64,000 bases of DNA from Candidatus Eiseniibacteriota bacterium (GTDB taxonomy: Bacteria; Orphanbacterota; Orphanbacteria; Orphanbacterales; Orphanbacteraceae), in contig JAJRWB010000001.1 of the NCBI GenBank assembly GCA_024276995.1, forward strand, positions 1 to 64,000, in the 5' to 3' direction. The notes below the pieces were generated by a model that saw only the letters and a list, made by a program, of their open reading frames with translations, made no database searches and was not told the origin of the DNA. The translations under genes were made by a program, and so were the position numbers. Positions 9,140 through 17,270 of the stretch are shown in pieces. Numbering within the stretch: the first letter of the stretch is position 1; every line of letters begins with the position of its first letter.

Positions 9140-10161
9140 GACGTTTTCTCGGGCGGCGGGTCGAAGGAGAACGTCTCCACCACCGATTCGAGTTCCCATA
9201 GATAGTATTTCTTCGAAAAGCCCGGGGCGTAGACGGCATAGTCGATCAGGAAGAGGCGGCTCTTCCCCGGTTCGAGAAAGGCGATCGAACGAAACGGACC
9301 GCCGATGGTGTATTTCTCGTTCTGCCAGATCCCCTCGATCCGCACCGCGTCGTGCCCCTGGAAGGGAGCGTGAAAAACGCGGACCGAGGCGCTGTCGACT
9401 TCGTCTTCGTCGGCGAAGTCCCACCCGATTCTCCGCCGGATCTCCAGGATCGCGTCGTCGGGGGGCATCTCGGCGTGCCCCTCCTCCCAGTAGACCGACA
9501 CGATCCTTCCCGGCTGATCCATTTTCATGGTGAAGAATCGCTTGTCGAGGAACTGCTCGTCCTCGACGAACGGCGCGGGCATGCGGATCGTCCAGCCGTA
9601 GCGCTCGTAGATCTTCCGCGAAAGCGAGATATTCTCCCCGCGGAAGAGTAGGAAGCGCAGGATCCTCTTCCGGTTCGCCCCGAGGAAGCCGGACCGGATC
9701 CGGTCCCCCTCCTTCTTCGCGCCTTCGAGCAGGATCTTGCGATTCGCCCCCAGGAGGAACGCCGCGGTCTGTCCGACCGCCCACGGGTCGTCGATGAAGA
9801 AGAGCTTCGCCTCGGCGGAGTTTTTCGCCCGGCGGATCCTCTCGTCGCCGAGCACCTGCGTGGCGATCCGCTCCACCCGCCCCCGCTCGGAAAGATCGAC
9901 CGGGAAGAGGAGATTCTTCCGGTTCTTGACTTCATCGAGTTTCCTCACCGGCCTTGGGAGAAGGACGAAGAGGGTCTCCTCCTGGAACGTGCGAAACGGG
10001 ATTTCCAGCGCGTCGCTCAGCAGCGATAACACGTCGGCGTCGGCTTCCCTTTCGGAAATGACATGCACCTGTTCGTACGGGCCGAGGGCGGGGTTGCTGC
10101 TCATGTCGCAACCGGTGAGGAGAGCGGTGACGATCACGATCGGGAGAAGACGGCGCACCAC
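9136..10161 (-). CDS. DUF4837 family lipoprotein
   Basis: 341 residues with a lipoprotein signal (VRRLLPIVIVTALLTGC, lipobox LLTGC, cysteine at 18), so anchored in a membrane and facing the periplasm. The mature part resembles DUF4837, a family of unknown function found mainly in Bacteroidetes and relatives. It carries GPYEQVHVISE near the start and a long alpha/beta region with many aromatic residues. The start is GTG (10161), or the adjacent GTG one codon in. It shares a GTGA overlap with aroB. The assignment to DUF4837 is from memory of the family; the lipoprotein call is firm. Confidence 0.7.
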   Translation of the reverse strand: MVRRLLPIVIVTALLTGCDMSSNPALGPYEQVHVISEREADADVLSLLSDALEIPFRTFQEETLFVLLPRPVRKLDEVKNRKNLLFPVDLSERGRVERIATQVLGDERIRRAKNSAEAKLFFIDDPWAVGQTAAFLLGANRKILLEGAKKEGDRIRSGFLGANRKRILRFLLFRGENISLSRKIYERYGWTIRMPAPFVEDEQFLDKRFFTMKMDQPGRIVSVYWEEGHAEMPPDDAILEIRRRIGWDFADEDEVDSASVRVFHAPFQGHDAVRIEGIWQNEKYTIGGPFRSIAFLEPGKSRLFLIDYAVYAPGFSKKYYLWELESVVETFSFDPPPEKTS

Positions 10162-10212
10162 CAGAGCCCCCGCGGCAGGGAGTGAGAATACGGAAACTTA
10201 GGGGGAACCGTA

Positions 10213-10887
10213 CTATCGGGCCTGGAAGGTGTCAACCGTCCCGGAGATCGCCGCCTCACGGGTGTCATCCTGGAGACCGTCGAAGCCGTAGCCCCGCGGG
10301 TAGGGACCCTCGAGGGGAACGCCCACCGGGTCGCCCGGCCGGTGCGACCGGCTGTTCGCGTGGAGATCGGCGCGGGGCCGCGGCGGACCGTAGCGGAGAG
10401 CGACCACGTTCCCCGCCCCACGGACGGCGCCGTCGGGCAGGAAGCTCGGCCTCGTGTTCTCCACGCGGGCCACATCGGTGGCGGGCGCGGTATGGGATTC
10501 TCCCGCGGCGATCGATCCCTCGTTGCCGGGGTTTTCCCCCGAATAGCGGTTGAAGGCGAACACGGCGAACAGGACGATCGCCGCGGCGCCGAGGGGCATC
10601 GGCAAGGGGAGACGGGCGAGATCGGTCCACCACGAACCGCGCCGGCGCCCCTTTTCTTCGAGCCGGATTCGTGCGGCGAGACGGGTCTCGAACGATCCGG
10701 AGACGTCGATTTCGGGCAATTCTCGCACGGCGAGAAAGATCTTTTCGAACGACTCCCATTCGGCCCGGCAATCGCCGCATCCGCCGAGGTGGCCTTCCAG
10801 GAAGGCGGCCTCGGCACTCTCCAGTTCCCCGTCCAACCGGTCGGAGAAGAGGTCTTTCGCGTGTCTGCACTCTTTCGGTTCCATCAA
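10213..10887 (-). CDS. Anti-sigma factor with zinc finger (zf-HC2)
   Basis: 224 residues. The N-terminal anti-sigma domain has C7, H33, C37 and C40 (CRHAKDLFSDRLDGEL...GHLGGCGDC), the zinc-binding ZAS pattern. One membrane span (about 92-108, LPMPLGAAAIVLFAVFAF) is followed by a disordered, probably periplasmic region. It lies 46 bases after an ECF sigma factor and should hold that factor at the membrane. The first ATG is followed directly by a second, and either may be used. It ends in TAG. Confidence 0.88.
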   Translation of the reverse strand: MMEPKECRHAKDLFSDRLDGELESAEAAFLEGHLGGCGDCRAEWESFEKIFLAVRELPEIDVSGSFETRLAARIRLEEKGRRRGSWWTDLARLPLPMPLGAAAIVLFAVFAFNRYSGENPGNEGSIAAGESHTAPATDVARVENTRPSFLPDGAVRGAGNVVALRYGPPRPRADLHANSRSHRPGDPVGVPLEGPYPRGYGFDGLQDDTREAAISGTVDTFQAR

Positions 10888-10933
10888 CCCTTTTCCTCGA
10901 TACGGGACGTCAATCGCATATCCACCATAAGTA

Positions 10934-11545
10934 CTAACCCACGAAAGGTTCGATCAGTTCCCGAAATCTCTGCCGCGCCCGGTTCATTCTCGATTTTACC
11001 GTCCCCTTGGGCATTTTCAGTATGGTGGCGATCTCCTCGTACGAAAGCCCCTGGACGTCGCGAAGGACGAAGACCGTCCGGTAACGGACCGGCAGTTTTC
11101 CGATCGCGTTTTCGAAAATCGACCTCAATTCGCGATTCTGGACATCGAGGTCCGGGCGGGCCGATTCGTCCGGGATGTCCCAAGTCGTCCGGTCGGAGTC
11201 GGAATCGCCCGCCGCCCCGAAGGCGTCTAGGGAGACGAGCTTCTTGCGTTTCGTGTTTCTAAGCTCGTTCCGGGCGACGTTGAGGGCGATCGTGTAGATC
11301 CACGTGGAGAACTTCGCGATATTCCGGTACCGGTGGGCGTTCCTGTGGACCCGGAGAAAGGTCTCCTGGACCACGTCCTCCGCCTTGTCGTAGTCCCCCA
11401 CGACGCGGTAGGCGGCGCTGACCAGCCTCGACTTGAAGCGCCGGACCAGTTCGGTGAACGCCTCTTCCTCGGCGTTCTGGTAGCGGAGCATCAGCTCCTC
11501 GTCGGTTGCCTCCCGTACCGGTCCGGCGGCGCGCTCACCGGTCAT
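10934..11545 (-). CDS. ECF-type RNA polymerase sigma factor
   Basis: 203 residues. Region 2 (TDEELMLRYQNAEEEAFTEL, then DKAEDVVQETFLRVHRN) and region 4 (LPVRYRTVFVLRDVQGLSYEEIATILKMPKGTVKSRMNRARQ) are clear. It recruits RNA polymerase to a stress regulon. The frame is open upstream to 11716, but that part overlaps the lipoprotein gene. The ATG at 11545 has a good ribosome site (ggggagagaggcg), so the short start is chosen. A partner anti-sigma gene follows. The RpoE/ECF02-like arrangement suggests envelope-stress control, but the target promoters are not evident. Confidence 0.9.
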   Translation of the reverse strand: MTGERAAGPVREATDEELMLRYQNAEEEAFTELVRRFKSRLVSAAYRVVGDYDKAEDVVQETFLRVHRNAHRYRNIAKFSTWIYTIALNVARNELRNTKRKKLVSLDAFGAAGDSDSDRTTWDIPDESARPDLDVQNRELRSIFENAIGKLPVRYRTVFVLRDVQGLSYEEIATILKMPKGTVKSRMNRARQRFRELIEPFVG

Positions 11546-11661
11546 CGCCTCTCTCCCCGGATGCTTCGCTCCTGAGTGACTGTGCCCCTCCACGCCGGCG
11601 GGGTGACGGGGCGATGTTACCGACCCCGCTCCCGGGAAAGCAAGCGATTCCGTTCCGTCGC

Positions 11662-12465
11662 TCAGCGCGGCCGGCGGCGTGAGGAAAAGAGAGAGTCGTC
11701 GAGATCGCCGTTCCATTCCTTCTCCCGGAAGCGGATCCTGACCGAACCGACGTCGGGCGGGATCGCGCCGTCCACCTCCGCGGCGTCGAGTGCGCCGGGG
11801 ATGCCGCCATAGCGGTACGTCGTCTTGAGAAGCACCGTCCCGTCGGGACGGACGACTCTTCTTTCTACCAGCGAAAAGGAGATCGGTTCCACGAGGATCA
11901 CCTCCCGGAGCGTTCGGGACCGTCGGAGCACGAATCTCAGCTTCCCCGTGCGCTTCTCCACGGCGGCGGCGACGAGCCGGCCCGTTTCGTAGAGCGCCGG
12001 ATCGCCGGCGTACGGCGCCACGAGATACGCCGCGTCGCGCGTCAGGAGCCCATGCATGTCGATCAGGTCGTCGACCCCCATGGCGGCGGGGCGCACGAGC
12101 GGTCTCTCGTCACCGGGAAGAAGGATCTCGAGAGAGTCGCCGCGGTCGATCCAGGTGAGCGAGCCCGATCCGATGCCGAGAGGACCCGATTCCTCGAGGT
12201 CGAAACGAAGTCCTGCGCTCCTCGAGAAGAGGGCGCGGAAGCGGATGAAGTGTCTCTGCGTCCCGTATTCGGCGAGTATCGTGCCGGCGCAGCGAAACGA
12301 GCGGGTCCGCTCGCACTTACGCTTCACCGCCGCGAGGGCGGCGGCGACGACGTCGTCATCGATCGCACCGGAGGGCGTCGCGGGGCGGCGGGAGCATCCC
12401 GTCGCGAAGAGGAGCGCCGCGACGAGAAGGAGCGTCGCACGGCCGGCTCGTCTGTGCGGCCTCAT
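11662..12465 (-). CDS. Outer-membrane lipoprotein, LolA/LolB-like fold suspected
   Basis: 267 residues with lipobox LFATGC (cysteine at about 24). The mature protein has the look of the half-barrel LolA/LolB/DUF4292 superfamily. An early segment with VAAALAAVKRKCERTRSFRCAG is followed by alternating beta strands (FIRFRALFSRSAGLRFDLEE) and a late IPPDVGSVRIRFRE strand. It would bind lipid or lipoprotein acyl chains; this is an inference from pattern, not from a definite motif. The start overlaps the TPR gene stop as ATGA. Confidence 0.6.
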   Translation of the reverse strand: MRPHRRAGRATLLLVAALLFATGCSRRPATPSGAIDDDVVAAALAAVKRKCERTRSFRCAGTILAEYGTQRHFIRFRALFSRSAGLRFDLEESGPLGIGSGSLTWIDRGDSLEILLPGDERPLVRPAAMGVDDLIDMHGLLTRDAAYLVAPYAGDPALYETGRLVAAAVEKRTGKLRFVLRRSRTLREVILVEPISFSLVERRVVRPDGTVLLKTTYRYGGIPGALDAAEVDGAIPPDVGSVRIRFREKEWNGDLDDSLFSSRRRPR

Positions 12466-14165
12466 CTCTCTTCGCCGACGCCGGCGAGTTTCTTCCGGAG
12501 CGGCGCGTTGTCGGGCACGTCGTCGAGGAGGGCCCTGTAGACCTGCCGCGCGTCCTCGGCTCTTCCGGCGGCGGCATACGCGTCGCCCAGGTGCTCCCGG
12601 ATGACGGTGTCCCTCTCCCGGAGCGCGACCGCCCGCTCGAGTTCCGACACGGCGCGATCGTAGAGTCCTCTCTTATAGTAGATCCAGCCGAGACTATCGA
12701 GGAAGAAAGGATTCCCCGGTTCGACGGTGAGCGCCCGGCCGACAAGGTCCTCCGCTTCGTCGAGGTGAATCCCCTTATCGGCGAAGAGGTAGCCGAGATA
12801 GTTCAGACCCGATGCGTGCTCCGGTTCGATTTCGATCAGCTCGCGAAGCGTGGCGATGGCGCGATCGGTCAACCCGGCGCGGTCCTCGAGGATCCCCTTG
12901 CGGAAGAGAAAAGGAGCGGAGCGGTTCCCGAGTTTGTACGCGTCGTCGAACAGCTCGATCGCCCGTTCGTCGATCCCTCCCGCGGCATACGCGTCGCCGA
13001 GAAAGGCGAGGGCGCGCCGGCCCGAGGGGTCGATCCTCCGCGCGGCGCGCGCGGCGAGACTCGATCGCTTCGCGTCGCCGAGACGGTCGAGGGCGTACGA
13101 CATTCTCGTCCATCCCCACAGATCGTCCTGGTTCTTTTCGAGGAGGCGCTGCAGCGTGGAGACCGCCTCTTCGAAGCGGCTCCGCTCGAGGCTGATCTCG
13201 ACCATTCGGTAGGCGATCCTCAAGTCGGACGGGTCGGCCATCCAGAGTCGGGCGAATTCGAACTGCGCCTCATCGACCTTCCCTTCGGCGAGATACATCT
13301 CGGCGAGGTTGTTCCGGTTCTCGAGATCCATCGGTTCGAGCGACTTCAGTTCCTCAGCGAGGGGGATCGCCCGCTCCGTGTCTCCCTCCTGGAGGTAGAT
13401 TCCGATCAGCCGCCTCCTCGCTTCACGGGGACGCGCCCCGAGATCGATCAGTTCCCGCCAGCGCTTCTTCGCATCCTCCCAGCGGCCTTGCGCCGAGTAG
13501 AGCCTGGCGAGGGCGAGGATGATCTTTTCGTCTCCCCCAGAAGATCGTTCCGCGGCGAGGTATTCCCTCTCCGCCGGTTCGAGTTCCCCCATCGACCAGT
13601 ACCGTTCGGCGAGGGTGTAGTGGTAGGAAGGATCGTCCGGTTCCATCTCCGCGGCTTTCTCCAGCGCCCGCAAGGAGCGCCCCGGTTCGCCGGTGGAACC
13701 GTAGAGCACCGAAAGAAAATACTGCACGTCCCCCCGGTCGGGTTTCTCCTTCGCGATCGCCTCGAACTCTTTCACCGCCTCGGCGGCCCGGTCCGCGGCG
13801 AGATAGCTGCGGGCGAGCGTGGTGAGAAGGTCTCTCGTATCGGTGAGCCGGTCGAGCGCGGCACGCCCGTGGTCGATCGCCTCGTCGTACTTCCTTTCGT
13901 GGAAATAGAGCCCGGCGAGACGGCTGTGCGCATCGCCCGATTCCGGGTCGAGCCGGAGGAGTTTCTCGAACGAGCGGATCGCCTCGTCGGTTTCCCCCTC
14001 GGCCTCGTGGCGGGAGCCTTCGAGCCACAAGGCCGCCGGCGACTCGGCGGGCGCGAAGGACGCTTCGAGGGTGTCGTCCGCCCCCGGCACGGCGCCGGCG
14101 CGCGGCGCCCAGGGGGCGATCGCGACGATCACGACGATCGCCGGCATGGTGAAAGATCGCCTCAT
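12462..14165 (-). CDS. Secreted TPR-repeat protein
   Basis: 567 residues with a signal peptide (RRSFTMPAIVVIVAIAPWAPRAGAVPG). About a dozen tandem tetratricopeptide repeats span about 45-560. The consensus (A..Y...G....A...Y...L...P) is easily followed, for example DDPSYHYTLAERYWSMGELE. The frame is open to 14936, but the ATG at 14165 has a strong ribosome site (aaggaaag), and a promoter lies just upstream, so the long form is rejected. It is first gene of the long minus-strand run and is coupled to the lipoprotein gene by ATGA. A role in envelope assembly is plausible, but no partner is shown. Confidence 0.85.
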   Translation of the reverse strand: MRRSFTMPAIVVIVAIAPWAPRAGAVPGADDTLEASFAPAESPAALWLEGSRHEAEGETDEAIRSFEKLLRLDPESGDAHSRLAGLYFHERKYDEAIDHGRAALDRLTDTRDLLTTLARSYLAADRAAEAVKEFEAIAKEKPDRGDVQYFLSVLYGSTGEPGRSLRALEKAAEMEPDDPSYHYTLAERYWSMGELEPAEREYLAAERSSGGDEKIILALARLYSAQGRWEDAKKRWRELIDLGARPREARRRLIGIYLQEGDTERAIPLAEELKSLEPMDLENRNNLAEMYLAEGKVDEAQFEFARLWMADPSDLRIAYRMVEISLERSRFEEAVSTLQRLLEKNQDDLWGWTRMSYALDRLGDAKRSSLAARAARRIDPSGRRALAFLGDAYAAGGIDERAIELFDDAYKLGNRSAPFLFRKGILEDRAGLTDRAIATLRELIEIEPEHASGLNYLGYLFADKGIHLDEAEDLVGRALTVEPGNPFFLDSLGWIYYKRGLYDRAVSELERAVALRERDTVIREHLGDAYAAAGRAEDARQVYRALLDDVPDNAPLRKKLAGVGEER

Positions 14166-14232
14166 TCGTAATCTTTCCTTCCTTCGGTTTCCCACCCGCG
14201 AACCGGGAATCGGATCGACGGCTTCTGTACTG

Positions 14233-14262
14233 GTTATAGCAGCAGACCGCCCGCCCGGGCAA
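14233..14262 (-). promoter_or_regulatory. Sigma70-type promoter for the TPR-led operon
   Basis: On the minus strand, TTGCCC (14262-14257), an 18-base spacer and TATAAC (14238-14233). Predicted start near 14226 gives a leader of about 60 bases to the ATG at 14165. It is divergent from, and back-to-back with, the plus-strand promoter at 14274-14302. Direct sequence match; no experimental support. Confidence 0.5.
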
Positions 14263-14273
14263 GGCGGCGGTGA

Positions 14274-14302
14274 TTGACCGGCGGCGGCCGATAAGCTACA
14301 CT
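14274..14302 (+). promoter_or_regulatory. Sigma70-type promoter for the lipoprotein-barrel pair
   Basis: TTGACC (14274-14279), 17-base spacer, TACACT (14297-14302). Transcription would begin near 14309, leaving about 30 bases to the ATG at 14340 with an aaagg ribosome site. Good spacing and a five-of-six -35 match. Confidence 0.6.
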
Positions 14303-14339
14303 GAAAATGTAGAACCGTCCACCCCTCGAAAGGTTTCCC

Positions 14340-14873
14340 ATGGATTTCCGCTGCCGCCCGGGGCGAAGAAGGCTCGCCATAGCCGTGGCGGCGGTCGTTC
14401 CCTTCTTCCTGTCGGCGTGCTACACCATGGTGCGCCACGAAGCCTCGATGGACGTGGCGGGCGATGCGTCCCACGATGGCGGACGGGCGTGCGCGGACTG
14501 CCATTACACGAGCGAATGGCTCGGCTATTTCGATCAGCCCCTGATCTACGGCACCGCCGGCTACTACGCGTACGACTGGTGGTACGATTATTATCAGCGA
14601 CCGTGGTGGTTCGACGACTACTGGTACGACGGCGGCGGGACATCGCCGGGAGAGAGCGGCGCGCGGGGAACGTCGTCGTGGACGCAGCGGCGTCTCCGCC
14701 GCGGAGAGAAACCGGCCGCCCCCTCCGGCGCCTCCGGCCCGAGCCTTTCGACGGGCGGATCGAGCGGCGTCTCCGCCGGCTCTTCCGGGCAGAGCGGATC
14801 GCCCGCCGATTCGAAAGAGAAGGAAGGACCCCATCCTTCGTACGGCAAGAAGAAACGAAACCCCAGGCGGTGA
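14340..14873 (+). CDS. Small lipoprotein with a single CxxCH motif
   Basis: 177 residues. A lipoprotein signal (RRLAIAVAAVVPFFLSAC, cysteine 27) is followed by a segment with ACADCH (C51, C54, H55), then an aromatic patch rich in Y and W (about 75-100: YYAYDWWYDYYQRPWWF). The Ser/Gly/Pro-rich tail ends in a basic patch (GKKKRNPRR). CxxCH in an exported protein could covalently bind one c-type haem, but no other cytochrome features are visible; a metal site is equally possible. It precedes the outer-membrane barrel by seven bases under one promoter. Function unknown. Confidence 0.75.
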   Translation: MDFRCRPGRRRLAIAVAAVVPFFLSACYTMVRHEASMDVAGDASHDGGRACADCHYTSEWLGYFDQPLIYGTAGYYAYDWWYDYYQRPWWFDDYWYDGGGTSPGESGARGTSSWTQRRLRRGEKPAAPSGASGPSLSTGGSSGVSAGSSGQSGSPADSKEKEGPHPSYGKKKRNPRR

Positions 14874-14880
14874 TCTTCCC

Positions 14881-16215
14881 ATGAAAAGAAGTTCAGGTAT
14901 ATTTCTTTGCACATTCCTGTTGGCCCGTACCGTCACCGCGGCGGGTCACCCGTTCACCGAACTCGAAATCCCGCTGCCCACGCTCACCGGAACCCACGCC
15001 CGGGCGGTCGGCATGGGGGGGGCGCAGATCGCCGTGGCGGAGGATGCGTCGGCGATGACGTGGAACCCGGCCGGACTCGCCCGGGTCCGGCGGATCGAGC
15101 TGGAGGCGACCCTTTCGGCGGACGGAGAGAAGATCGAGACCACATGGTTCGGCTCGAACGCCGATGCGACGCAGGATGAAACGCAGTTCGCGGGGCTCCA
15201 CTTCCTCTACCCGTTTCCCACGTACCGCGGTTCACTCGTCTTCGGTTTCGGCATGGACCGCCTGAAGAACTTCAATCTCGAATATAAGAGGAGCGGAATG
15301 GACGGCGACGTCGCCCTTTTCGACGGCCCCGCCCTGCTCACCGACACCCAGACCCGCACCGGGAAGCTGACCGCCTGGTCCGCCGGCGTGGGGTGGGACG
15401 TGACACCGCGCCTCGCCGCGGGGATCACCGTTTCCTATCTCAAGGGAACGATCCTCGACGAACAGGATTTTCTCACCGAGGACGTCACCGGGATCGACAC
15501 GACATACATTTCGGTGCGCGACAACTTTCTTCTCGACCTCGATCTTTCCGGCTACTCCGCTCTCGGCGGTGTGCTCTACCAGGCGTCCCCCAGGGTCCGC
15601 CTCGGTGCCGTGGCGGGAACGCCGAGGGTGGTCGACTTCGGGCGGTTCGAGCAGGTGCAGACACAAGACTTCCTCGAAAACGGTACCGAGGAGTTCTCTT
15701 CGGAGTCGAACATCCTCGTGGACGAGACGATCACCTTCCCCTGGTTCGTCGGCTTCGGCGCCTCGTGGAGCGCCCGGGGACTGCTCATCGCCGGCGACGT
15801 GCGTTACACCGACTGGTCGAACCTGAAAGACGAGCTGGGCGATTTCGAGCTTTTCCTCAAGCCGTACTACGGGGAGGCGACATCGGTTTCGGCGGGCGGC
15901 GAGTATCTCTTTTCCCGGATTCCACTCCGTCTGCGAGGCGGCTACGGTTATGACCCGGTTCCCTTCAACCTCACGTACTGTCCCTTCGATGAATGTCTTT
16001 CCGATGGAAGGGATCCCGCGGAAATCGACGTGGCCGTCGACCGGAACCGGCATGTTTTTTCAGCGGGGGCCGGCTACCTGTTCGGCGGTGTGTTCGCTCT
16101 CGATGTCGCTTTCGAGACCGCCCGTTTCGAGAGGGTGATCGAAAGCGATCCGGCGCTCTACTCCGAAACGAGAAGTACGAACCGGATCATCGCCACGAGC
16201 GCCTACCGGTTCTAA
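14881..16215 (+). CDS. Outer-membrane beta-barrel, FadL/OmpP1 (PorV-like) type
   Basis: 444 residues with a signal peptide ending in TVTAAG. The N-terminal signature HARAVGMGGAQIAVAEDASAMTWNPAGLARV is the family hallmark: the NPAG segment that plugs the barrel. The rest consists of alternating amphipathic strands, and the protein ends in ...IIATSAYRF with the terminal phenylalanine recognised by the BAM machinery. Such proteins move hydrophobic molecules or act as assembly or shuttle proteins. Which applies here cannot be told. Stops overlap convergently with panE. Confidence 0.85.
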   Translation: MKRSSGIFLCTFLLARTVTAAGHPFTELEIPLPTLTGTHARAVGMGGAQIAVAEDASAMTWNPAGLARVRRIELEATLSADGEKIETTWFGSNADATQDETQFAGLHFLYPFPTYRGSLVFGFGMDRLKNFNLEYKRSGMDGDVALFDGPALLTDTQTRTGKLTAWSAGVGWDVTPRLAAGITVSYLKGTILDEQDFLTEDVTGIDTTYISVRDNFLLDLDLSGYSALGGVLYQASPRVRLGAVAGTPRVVDFGRFEQVQTQDFLENGTEEFSSESNILVDETITFPWFVGFGASWSARGLLIAGDVRYTDWSNLKDELGDFELFLKPYYGEATSVSAGGEYLFSRIPLRLRGGYGYDPVPFNLTYCPFDECLSDGRDPAEIDVAVDRNRHVFSAGAGYLFGGVFALDVAFETARFERVIESDPALYSETRSTNRIIATSAYRF

Positions 16216-17147
16216 GCCCCCTTTTCTACGCCGCCGGCGCCGTATTCCCTCGCACGGATCAGTTCGACGAGCTGTTCATTGAGCGGCACGTCGATGCCGT
16301 GGCGCCGGGCGATCTCCACCACCTTGCCGTTGAGGAAATCGATCTCCGTCCGCCTCCCCCTTTCCACGTCGAGGAGCATGGAGCAGCGGTTCGCCGATGT
16401 TCGCAGGGCGATCGCCTCGGTCTTCGCGGCGGTGTCGAAACGATAGCCTGTCTCGGCGAAGGCGACCTTCTCGCACTCGCCGACGAGCGCTCTCATGAGC
16501 GAGCGGAGGTACGGCGACCGGACGAGACCTCCGTTCGGCAGGCCGGTCACCGCGCCGAGAGGGTTGATCGCGGCATTGATGATCAGTTTGCGCCACGTCT
16601 CCTCCTTGATGTCGTCCGCCACGGCGGCGGTAAGACCTGCGTCGCTCAGGCACCGGGCGATCTTCGCGAGGGAGGGCGGCGCGGCAGCGCCGGGCGCGAG
16701 CGGGGCGCCGATCGACGTGTGGCCCGGGCCGAACCGTTCGACCGTCCCCGGTGAGCGGAGCGCGGCCCCTTCGTAGACGACGGCGCGGACGATTCTTTCC
16801 GACGGCAACCGGCGACCGGCGACCTCGGCGTTGCCAAGGCCGTTCTGCACGAGCATCACCGTGTCCGGGAGGGGAACGAGCCGGGCGAGCTCGGCGCACG
16901 CCGCGTCGAGGTGGCACGTTTTCACCGCGACGGCGACCAGGTCCCACCGCCTCCCTTCCGGAACGGCGGTGCATGCCGCCGGGTGGAAGCGCTCGACCGT
17001 CCCCGCCGTATCGATCACGAGCCCGGTCCGGGAGACGGCGTCCATGTGCGCCTTCCTCCCGACGAGAGTCACCTCTTCGAACCGGGAGAGGAGCGCTCCG
17101 AAAAGAGAGCCGATGGCGCCGGCGCCGAAAACGAGAATGTTCATCAT
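16212..17147 (-). CDS. panE: 2-Dehydropantoate 2-reductase
   Basis: 311 residues. It reduces ketopantoate with NADPH in pantothenate and coenzyme A synthesis. Rossmann motif FGAGAIGSLFGALL at the N-terminus. A VQNGLGN segment, TWRKLIINAAINPLGAVTG with the catalytic lysine, and NRCSMLLDVERGRRTEIDFL close to the C-terminus complete the family set. Two adjacent ATGs follow a gaaggaggg ribosome site; the second (17144) has the better spacing. It is monocistronic, with its own promoter. Confidence 0.93.
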   Translation of the reverse strand: MMNILVFGAGAIGSLFGALLSRFEEVTLVGRKAHMDAVSRTGLVIDTAGTVERFHPAACTAVPEGRRWDLVAVAVKTCHLDAACAELARLVPLPDTVMLVQNGLGNAEVAGRRLPSERIVRAVVYEGAALRSPGTVERFGPGHTSIGAPLAPGAAAPPSLAKIARCLSDAGLTAAVADDIKEETWRKLIINAAINPLGAVTGLPNGGLVRSPYLRSLMRALVGECEKVAFAETGYRFDTAAKTEAIALRTSANRCSMLLDVERGRRTEIDFLNGKVVEIARRHGIDVPLNEQLVELIRAREYGAGGVEKGA

Positions 17148-17168
17148 CCCTCCTTCGATTCGGCTCCG

Positions 17169-17197
17169 ATCGTAGCAAGGGGGAACGGCGCCGTAAA
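17169..17197 (-). promoter_or_regulatory. Sigma70-type promoter of panE
   Basis: Minus strand TTTACG (17197-17192), 17-base spacer, TACGAT (17174-17169). Predicted start near 17162, about 15 bases before the ATG. Divergent to the polysaccharide-operon promoter. Confidence 0.5.
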
Positions 17198-17229
17198 GCG
17201 TACGCGGCGAACGGGTGCCGCACCTGTGA

Positions 17230-17258
17230 TTGACACCGCCCGGGACAGGGGGTAAGGT
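17230..17258 (+). promoter_or_regulatory. Sigma70-type promoter of the polysaccharide operon
   Basis: Perfect -35 TTGACA (17230-17235), 17-base spacer, TAAGGT (17253-17258). The predicted start (near 17265) is only about six bases before the ATG at 17271, so the transcript would be nearly leaderless. The aagg of the -10 is too far upstream to be transcribed as a ribosome site. Confidence 0.5.
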
Positions 17259-17270
17259 GCCGCCACGACC

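Noticed and set aside
12462-14936. 824-residue version of the secreted TPR protein
   Set aside because: The extra N-terminal part overlaps the divergent lipoprotein gene and both promoters; the ATG at 14165 has a ribosome site and a signal peptide.
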